A stretch of 64,000 nucleotides of DNA from Hyparrhenia diplandra (taxonomy: Eukaryota > Streptophyta > Magnoliopsida > Poales > Poaceae). Within the stretch, counting starts at the first letter, position 1; every line of letters starts with the position of its first letter. Below are positions 56,154-64,000 of this stretch, in pieces. The stretch covers positions 434,001 to 498,000 of the forward strand of contig JADLZK010007843.1 in NCBI GenBank assembly GCA_015847255.1, in the 5' to 3' direction. Both the position numbers and the translations under genes were made by a program. The notes beneath the pieces are model-generated. The model was not told the DNA's origin. It saw only the letters and a list, made by a program, of their open reading frames with translations, and made no database searches.

Positions 56154-59100
56154 TTAAGCCTGATGTGCATCAAGCTCTCGAACCCCAAGTAGGTGAATCA
56201 TCACAGCAAGTTTGACAGCTGACATTGGCTTTGTCAGTGCATCAGCACGCTTCTCTAGAGTGTTCACCTTTCTGACAACAATTTCACCTCGCTCTACACG
56301 TTCCCTGATGAAGTAGTGATACTTATTATCAATATGCTTACTGCGCCCATGAAACACAGGGTTCTTCATCAGCTCAATAGCCGAGTTGTTGTCAATGTAC
56401 AATGTCACTGCCTTTGCTCCTGCTACTGTTAACTCTCCCAACAGATTTCTGAGCCACAAAGCTTGTTTGGCTGCTGCAGTTGCTGCCATGAACTCAGCCT
56501 CACAAGATGACACTGCCACTGTCTTTTCCTTGAATGAGCTCCAAGTCACCAGACTAGCATTCAAATAGAAAGCCATCCCTCCAGTGCTTCTCTTGCCCAC
56601 CAAATCTCCAGCAACATCACTGTCAGAGTAACCAACAAGTATCTCTGACTGATTCTCCTGGGTATACACCAACCCATAATTCAAGGATCCCTTCAAGTAC
56701 CTTAAGATCTGCTTAACTGCATTTTGATGCTTGACTGTAGGCTTTTCCATGAACCTACTAACCATACGAACAGAAAAGGACAAGTCAGGTCTAGTGTGTA
56801 GCAAATATCTCAGGCAACCTATCACTCTTCTGTATTTTGTTGCATCAACCTTCCTTCCAAATTTATCTGCATCCAGCTTGGTACTTGGATCCATTGGATA
56901 CCTGGTTGCATTACATTCTGCCATCTCAAACTGCTCAAGCACCTTCTTGGCATAACTAGTCTCTTTGATAGTTATGTAGTCTTTCTTCTGCTCAACCTCA
57001 ATCCCAAGATAATATGACAGTAACCCAAGGTCACTCATCTCAAATTCAGAGGTCATCTGCTCCTTAAAGACTGCTATCTCATCTGGTTTTCCACCAGTTA
57101 CTATCAGGTCATCAACATAAACACCAAGAATCACCTGTGACAGTCCAACACCCCTGGTGTACACTGCAGGTTCAGTCATACACTTTCTGAACCCCAGTTT
57201 CTTCAGACTGCCATCCAGCTTCACATTCCAAGCTCTAGGGGCTTGTTTCAAGCCATACAGAGCTTTGCTCAGTTTGAGAACTAAATGCTCACTGCCTTTC
57301 TTCACAAAACCTTCAGGTTGTGACACATACACATCCTCAATGAGTTCACCATTCAAAAAAGCTGTTTTGACATCCAAGTGATGCACTTCCCACCCTCTGT
57401 TAGCTGCCAATGCCTGGATCAGTCTTACTGTGTCAAGTCTGGCAACAGGTGCAAACACCTCATCATAATCAACACCTTTCTTTTGAACATAACCCTTGGC
57501 AACTAATCTGGCCTTGTGCTTCACTATTTCACCATCAGCATTCCTCTTTAACTTGTAAACACATTTCAACCCAATAGGTTCATGACAAGCTAGTAACTTT
57601 GTCAGACTCCATGTCTTATTCTTATTTATAGACTGAATCTCACTCTCCATGGCACTTCTCCATTCAGTTTCACCAGCTGCTGCAGTGTAATTAGTTGGCT
57701 CTTGCATTACAGTCAACAGTGCTTCTATTTCAGAATCTGAGGTTAACTCCACCTCAACTGCATCCTGATAGACATCACTAAGAGATCTAAATCTCACAGG
57801 ACCATCATCCATGTCCACAGTGTCATAGACATCCATGCCATCTAGAGCATCACCAGCTCCTGCATTACTTGAAGCTCCTGCTTCATTTGTCTGACCATGA
57901 ACAGTACTGTCTTGAGAATTCTCACCCATCTCAATGTCTTGAGTGTTATAAGGAAACACATTCTCCTCATTCTCACCACTGTTTCCATCAGGGTGGTGAT
58001 CTGGTGTGTTATCACCATCACCCTGAATTCCAGTCCATGGCTGGCCTTGAAAGAAATCATCATCCTCCACTTGGAATTCTGAATTTTCACCAAAGACAGT
58101 ATCCCACTTCCAAGCCACAGATTCTTCAAAGACAACATCTCTACTCACTACAATTTTCTTTGTTTGTGGATCATAAAGCCTGTGTGCTTTGCTGCCCTCC
58201 TCCACACCAAAGTACACCATTGGTGAGCTCCTGTCATCTAACTTCTTCAAGTGAGGTTTGGCAGGTCTCACATTTGCCCTACACCCAAACACTCTCACAT
58301 GTCCTAGCTGTGGTCTCCTCCCACACCATCCTTCAAATGGAGTTCTGTACCCCATTGGTTTAGTTGGCAACCTGTTCAGCAAAAACACTGAGTGCCTTAC
58401 TATTTCACCCCAAAAGAACCCTGGAACATTCATACTCTTCAGCAATGATCTAGACATTTCCATCAATGTTCTATTCCTTCTTTCCACAACTCCATTTTGT
58501 TGTGGTGAGTAAGGTGCTGTGAATTGCCTTTTAATGCCAGCAGATTCACATACATCCTTGAAAGCCACTGATAGAAACTCACCACCCCTATCAGATCTCA
58601 CCACCTTGATTTTGTAACCCAAAGTTTGTTTTACGCCTCAGCCTTGAATTTTTCAAATGCGAGAACAAGCTTGATCCTTGGAATTCAGAATAGACAGCGA
58701 CATCCATCTAGTACAGTCATCCACGAAAAGGATGAAATATTTGTTGCCACCAACAGTTTCAGGTGTTATAGGACCACACAAATCAACATGAAAGATTTTC
58801 TGGTTTGCTTGGCTGCTAGACAAGAGTGACAGACTTGATCTGGGTGTTTAATCAGTGGAACTCCCCCTGCCATTTCTTTTTCCACTAGCATCCTGATAGA
58901 CTTAAAGTTAACATGCCCAAGTCTACCATGCCAAAGCCATGACACATCATCAACAACACTGCTCAATGAACACTGCGGCTCTCTTGTATTCAAGCTGAAT
59001 GGTGTATAATCTATTCACAGCTCTTTGCACCCTCATCATTACTCTACCTAAACTTCTTTCCACTACCTCAATCAAATCATCATCCATGACTACTTTATAT

Positions 59101-60408
59101 CCAATTTCAGTTAACTACCCCAAGCTAACAAGGTTGCTTTTTAACTTAGGAATAAAGTAAACATCATTTAGGACCCACTGATCCCCGGACGGTGCTTGAA
59201 ACAGGATAGAGCCTTTACCCTGAATATCTATAGTAGACCCATCACCAAATCGTACCTTGCCACCGATGGTGGTGTCGATGCTTCTGAATTTCTGACGATC
59301 TCCCGTCATATGATTGCTGGCTCCATTGTCGAGATACCAAACACTCTCCCTCGACTGATCATTACCAGCAAACAGCAACTCCGGGCTCAACTTCACCTCA
59401 TTCAGAAACACAGTTTCCTGAACCTTTTCCGACAATAGCTGATCATCTTTGTCCTAGCTCCCCATTTAAAGCAAAGCGATCTGCAGATTCAAACTCGACT
59501 TGTTTCACATGATGTGCCTCATCTTCCTTCTTCTTTTCTTCCCCACCTGGACACCTATTTGCATAGTGCCCATACGTCTTGCACTTGAAACACTTTATAT
59601 GGCTCTTATCTCGCTTTGTGAGCCATCGGCTTGATTTCCCGGCCACCACCGCTGCACCGCGGCCACGCCACGCCCCCCGGCTCCCACCGCCGCCATCATG
59701 AGCTTTGTTCTTCCCCGATCCTTCCCCGGCGCCTTCTTACGCGAGCCTCCCAATCTGCCTGCGTCAGTAACACCTGCCCGGTGTCGGATCGAGCGCTGCC
59801 ACATCACCACCGTTTTTGACACGCTCCTCAAAGGTTTTCAGCCACCCAACGACCTCATCAAACGACAGCTTCTTGAGATCAGAGTGTTTCTCGATGCTGG
59901 CAACTAACTGGATGAACTTCTCGGGCACCGTGTTGAACATCTTCCTCACGAGAGCCGCGTCATCCAGCACCCCGCCTAAACCCGCATACCGGACTGACAT
60001 GCTCGTCAGTTTGCCGGAGTACGAGTCCACCGACTCATCCTTCCTCATCCTCAAGCCATCGAACTCCGTCATCAGATTTTGCAGCCTCGCTTCCTTGACA
60101 CGCTCCTCCCCCACGAATCTCGCCTTCAACGAGTCCCAGACCTCCTTGCCGGTCTTCTTCGCGGCCACTTGCATCAGCAAGTCATCGAGAAGACACTGGA
60201 GCAAATGTGCCCGTGCCTTGGTGTCTTTGGCCTTCCTCTTCGCAATCGCGTCCGGATTCTGAGCCACCGCCTCCCCCGATGGCTCCACCACCTCCCAAAC
60301 GCCATGGTCCTCCATGATCGCCTGAGTCCGGATCGACCAACTGGTGTAGTTGGCCGGCGTGAGCTGCAGATACCGCAACCGCTCGCCGTCGCCTCCCTTC
60401 TCGGACAT
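56154..60408 (-). pseudogene. Copia gag-pol, mostly open but interrupted
   Basis: Minus-strand gag starts at 60408 (MSEKGGDGERLRYLQLTPAN, UBN2-like, 214 codons to 59764). The frame breaks before the zinc knuckle CFKCKTYGHYANRC (59443-59649), and again before the protease part with DNGASNHMTG (59115-59435). The GAG-pre-integrase zinc region HGRLGHVNF / CHSCLAAK follows (58766-58993). An 822-codon frame (58622-56154) carries the second half of integrase (DRGGEF at residue 11, NGVVERRNRT at 43), an acidic linker, RT (LVAKGYVQ, YVDD at about 502) and RNase H (GYSDSD about 665, SSCEAE about 705, KHID about 764). Breaks upstream of integrase make it inactive alone. Confidence 0.88.
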
Positions 60409-60458
60409 GGTGGATCAACTCGACGCTTGTGTGTGAATTGATGGCTCCGATACCAGAT

Positions 60459-60884
60459 TGTTGGCGCAGGATCAACAATCACACACAATTTGCACATGGC
60501 TAACCTAGAAACGCGGATCGAGAATCAAGAACACGCATGAACACACCAAAGCGGCAAGCTGTCGCCGGGGTTGACGGTGCCCCTTTTCACTTTACGAATG
60601 TTCAACACAACACGCGGTTACAAATAACTTGAGGCAGCAACACACACCTCGGACTCCCAGCTACTTATACCAACAGCTTACAAGCTCTAAAACACACTCG
60701 AACTGAATGAAAACACACGATACATTTGATGTCAGACAAACCGCTGTGCGACGTCGTGGTCGTGGGCGCGTCCACCACTAGCACAAACCGCTCCCGCGTT
60801 CCCTTGAATTCAAACGCTCCGGTTCCTGCCTGGTTGCTCCTCCACGTCACCATCATCCTTGAACACAGCTGGCTTAACCCAACA
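60459..60884 (-). repeat. 5' LTR of the minus-strand copia element
   Basis: 426 bp, partner of 55720-56144. Differences are scattered substitutions and a few one-base indels. The primer-binding site adjoins at 60445-60457. Confidence 0.88.
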
Positions 60885-61589
60885 AACAGAAGCAGCATCT
60901 CCACAGTATCCACATGTGCAGGGAGGAAATGCCTCGACACCGTTGTGCCATGTGAGCAGCAAGAGAAAGGCCAACGTCGGCGGCATCTTTGGCACCCACA
61001 ACCCTAGGGAGAGCAGTGGTGGCAGCACTACACTCATGTGTCAACAAACCCTAGTATGCCGAAATACAGATTACCAAACCAAGATACCAATACAGCCTGG
61101 CACAATAAGTTACCACAGAGGCATTAGTCACAAAAAGTTATATATTCAGGCTCATGCTTCCACATCTGTGGTAGACCTAAAATTAACTCACCATCCCATC
61201 CCCACTAATCAGAATGCTTTCACAAACTATATAAAATTTCCATGCTTAGCAACATGCCAAAACCTTTGTTATTTTGGATATTATTCTTTAACTAGGAAGC
61301 AACTGATTTCAGTCATACTGCCATCAAAGGTCTGCAGCTAGCTATATATATAGGCGTAGGACATAAACTGATCGATAGTTTAGGCTCTCATTGATTGTAC
61401 ACATGAGAATGGTGATTTTATAACTGCTAAGTGCTAGTGGATCAAGATTTCTGTACAGAGCTATTTCTTTTTAGATAATGGATGAGTAAACAACATCCGG
61501 CCTCTACATGAGGAACCTATAATACTTGGTGGACATGTATACCGATGAAGCCAGATCGGATACATATGGATATCAATTATGCTGTATTG

Positions 61590-62330
61590 TATCCCCTGAT
61601 TTTTCTTTTATCTCAGATTCAAATTTTGGTAGATGTATTAAACAAAACCTTCCTCTATGTCAGCTTTATATTGGTTGAATCGAATCATGCGAGATAGTTG
61701 CTTACTCCCATGGAATCAGCCAGCTGTACCAAAGTGCAAGCCAAGCTGAAGAGAAGTGAAAGCCGAGCCAAGTCCAAAACAGATGAATAGATAGGAATAG
61801 CCCTTGGCAGATTGACGACTCAACATGCGCCAGTTCCTAGATGAATAAGCATTTTACACGTTGAGGGTAATTCGCACCTACTACCCTAGTTGCTGTACCA
61901 CGGTTGCAATTTTTTCATATTAGTTATTGACATAAATAATCGAGTGCATCAATCATTTTGTTGTTTTCTCTTTTTTGAACAAGGGAAACTCTGTACATAA
62001 TTGCAGGAGAAACTAGGAACAAGATACGGAACAGATCAATAGATCATGCCATCATCTAGTACAGTTGCTAGCTAGCCAAAGATGATATGGAAGATACTAT
62101 ACACAGTGCTGCATGAATAACTCTACAAGATCTGGTGGAAGCCATAGCCCCATGTATTCTGTGTTGCTTCTCTTGATATACTGCAGCCTGGAAATTGCTG
62201 CAAAGCCAGCATATGCCCAACTCTAGTACAGCACCTGAGAAATAAACTCGATCTTTATCTTCTGATGCATCCCATTCTCTTGATCTGGTGGTCTCTTCCT
62301 GTGTGTTCCCTTGCACGAGGAAGCAAATGT
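61590..62330 (-). ncRNA. 21-PHAS precursor B5 (miR2118 site 62259-62280)
   Basis: The site at 62259-62280 has core TTCTGATGCATCCCATTCTC. Compared with B1, about 85 bp between site and TATA are missing, so the minus-strand TATA (CTATATATAG, 62358-62367) is only 78 bp upstream. The AATATTC core (62420-62440) and facing TATA (62508-62515) are intact. The body is nearly identical to 14440-15095. The host base pair at 61586-61587 is the empty site of the block I Helitron. Confidence 0.72.
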
Positions 62331-62529
62331 GCTTTTGCTGTCCGTGAAATTGTGCAGCTATATATAGAGAGCTGAGTACGTGTTGCACTTGAGGCCGTGT
62401 ACAGGCCAAGTTAATGCCCTCGAATATTCTGGAATATGATTGTAGACTCCAAACCAAGATCGATGTGTAGTCCAGACTATGGGTGTTTGCATTTGCCTTA
62501 CCATATCTATAAATAAGATGACATTTCTG

Positions 62530-63445
62530 TGCGAAGATGAGATTAGTTTCGGCTATTATGTATATTTTTCCTGTTGTGAATAAAGTTTGTATAAAGATAA
62601 GTTTAATCTAGACAAATTTTAATGGCGACTGCAACATTAACTCAAATTATATATTTGTTGTTCAAAGTCACAAATAAGAGAAATGAATATTCTTCTTGTC
62701 ACCAGAATATCAAGCTAATCTGTGTCTGTCAGAGTACGTAACACCTTCACCGCTACCACTAGGGCGGATTTATTCAGCCTAATTGTTTGTGATCTTTTTC
62801 TGAGCTGCAACTACAGCTTCATGCTTTTATGTAAAGCACTGGCAGTAGGGAAAATCAAACAGACGGGTCAAACAAGGAAGCAAAAGTTATTGTTCATGCC
62901 AAATATAGAAAGTCATCTTGGAATTTCCTGACAGAAGGAAGAACTTGTTTCAGATCCAAGGAATAATTGGAGCTTGCCACACACTGTTATGGTTCCAATG
63001 ACCATGACTTGCTCAAACATGGGACAATTTATCAGGCTAAATTAACACAATGACCATGACTTTATAATGGTATAAATTATCTCTTGTTGACAGCTTGAGG
63101 CCACTGCACCAGCTGCATGACCAACATCAGGTCTTACGTTGTTCCAGCTAGCGAAAGACGTGCAATTAAACTTGAATCCAAGCAGAGGGAGGCATAGCAT
63201 CTTTTGTATCGGCAGCGTGGAAGGGCCTGGGAACATGCAGAGATCTACCCTCCCACTGTAGAATAGCTATCGATCTTGGTTGAGGAGAAGCGCAAGAAGA
63301 CAGTATTGCTTCTCGTGATGAAACTGTTGGGAAAATTCTGCCTTGCAGACCATTCGGTGCTTTTCTTAACCTAAGATTTAAACTCCTGAAGTGTCACATT
63401 TCCAGAAAAGTTGCCTCATCTAACTGCATAAATACATGTTATACA
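62530..63445 (-). ncRNA. 21-PHAS precursor C3 (miR2118 site 63383-63404)
   Basis: The site at 63383-63404 has core TCCTGAAGTGTCACATTTCC: the C-type CAC change plus three private changes, two in the miRNA 5' half. The minus-strand TATA (CTATAAATAAGG, 63473-63484) is 70 bp upstream, as in C1. The body matches 15560-16270 closely, with an extra segment near 62820-62950 shared with C2 (GGCAGTAGGGAAAATCAAAC). The trigger site is diverging faster than the promoter. Confidence 0.68.
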
Positions 63446-63489
63446 TAACTTTTTGTCCCTACAAAGGTGTAGCCTTATTTATAGGCGCA

Positions 63490-64000
63490 GGACATCAATG
63501 TTTCGACCCACCAGTACCTACATTTATTTAAGAGCACAACACATACCCACAGGAACTCTCTATCTATATATATAAAACGTTGCCATGCCTGTAACGAATG
63601 TGTGTTGCATCCATGGTACTTCGGTTATATGTGACGAGAAAATGGTAAACGCAGAATGCTACATACATGATGAAAGTTCAGCCAATGACCTATCATGCAT
63701 GGGAACTCCAATTGGTAGCGCAAGCACTGTAGCGAAATTATACAGGCATGCCGTTGACATTAGTTTCTTATAAAACAACTATGGAACAAGTGTGCTGGCA
63801 TTTTTAGTATTTTGACCTATAGAGGACACGCTGACCCATGTTCAGATTTGGAAATGCATTTTGAGAGTTATTGCACATAAATGGCACAATTATGTAGGCA
63901 TGTCGTTGATATATGTATATTTTTATGAAAGTATTTTTCAAGGCAAATTTATTCATAATATGGTTTTCACATTTCTATTCTTAATAACTCCAAAGTTATC
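63490..64000. other. Duplicated upstream flank of C3, cut by window edge
   Basis: No gene. Matches 16375-16790 and 17450-17540 of block I and 44080-44480 of block II. The plus-strand 62-codon frame is the same chance frame seen at 16390 and is interrupted in block II. Confidence 0.55.

Larger units (their letters stand above)
55720..60884 (-). mobile_element. Ty1/copia LTR retrotransposon, minus orientation, AACAG duplication
   Basis: The 5165-bp element is flanked by AACAG (55715-55719 and 60885-60889). The uninterrupted AACAG is at 10238-10242 in locus D2. LTRs are 55720-56144 and 60459-60884. On the minus strand the 5' LTR (60884-60459) is followed by the primer site TGGTATCGGAGCC, and the 3' LTR is preceded by the purine tract AAGGGGGAGAA. 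About twenty LTR differences by eye indicate roughly 95% identity. Coding capacity is broken in several places. Confidence 0.95.
55420..61315 (-). ncRNA. 21-PHAS precursor D6, split by copia, decayed site 61183-61204
   Basis: The locus is collinear with D2, but the trigger site is damaged: the miRNA 3' half CATCCCATCCCC survives, while the 5' half reads TTAACTCAC instead of CTCCCAATG. The minus-strand TATA (CTATATATATAG, 61342-61353) is intact. A copia element in the same (minus) orientation splits the body at 55720-60884. Loss of pairing at the miRNA seed end should abolish miR2118 cleavage, so this copy is probably no longer a phasiRNA source, although it may still be transcribed into the retroelement. 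Confidence 0.55.

Noticed and set aside
860..63404. Regularly recurring motif as a CRISPR-like array
   Set aside because: Copies are 0.8-6 kb apart with individual promoters, in a plant nuclear context.

Overview
The window is eukaryotic nuclear DNA from a grass. It is AT-rich, largely non-coding and packed with grass-type transposons: Ty1/copia elements, Helitrons, CACTA elements, Stowaway MITEs and truncated L1 LINEs. No complete host protein gene is supported. The only host coding sequence I trust is the last 36 codons of a gene running off the left edge. The species cannot be named from sequence alone.

The organising feature is a 22-nt motif (20-nt core TCCTGATGTATCCCATTCCC and variants) that I find 22 times, always in the same orientation. 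It closely resembles microRNA miR2118. Read on the minus strand it is a miR2118 target site, as found in the non-coding precursors of 21-nt reproductive phasiRNAs of grasses. In most copies a TATA box on the minus strand lies 65-220 bp upstream of the site (higher coordinates). I therefore read the window as a dense 21-PHAS supercluster, all transcribed right to left. By flanking sequence the loci form five groups: A (sites at 8075, 33956, 36903, 54667), B (15097, 35080, 42611, 47715, 62259), C (16270, 26304, 43955, 63383), D (860, 10533, 18164, 21721, 32387, 61183) and E (20110, 23683, 24626).

The loci arose by repeated local duplication. The order A-D-B-C occurs at 8-17.5 kb and again at 54.6-64 kb, and as A-B-C at 36.9-44.8 kb. 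The two complete blocks act as each other's pre-insertion reference. They show exact empty sites for a CACTA element (8415-9201), a Stowaway MITE (9671-9879), a 3.5-kb Helitron (10925-14424) and a 5.2-kb copia element (55720-60884).

Layout: 0-1 kb, end of a host gene and PHAS D1. 1-7.7 kb, Helitron and captured GC-rich fragments. 7.7-18.3 kb, block I (A, D, B, C) and a further D locus. 18.4-26.4 kb, E, D, E, E and a C-like locus with a copia fragment. 26.4-31.8 kb, a GC-rich gypsy-type element with an antisense ORF. 31.8-37 kb, D, A, B, A. 37.1-40.7 kb, a nest of CACTA, MITE, gene-fragment and LINE sequence. 40.7-44.8 kb, B and C. 45-47.8 kb, decayed units and a B locus. 47.8-53.7 kb, a composite copia element ending in a pair of inverted LTRs. 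53.7-64 kb, block III with a second copia element.

Expected mode of action (family knowledge plus inference): Pol II makes each precursor in anthers. miR2118-loaded Argonaute cuts at the site, RDR6 and DCL4 convert the downstream (lower-coordinate) part into phased 21-mers, and these load MEL1-type Argonautes. If cleavage is canonical, the first 21-mer of a site starting at s covers s+9 down to s-11.
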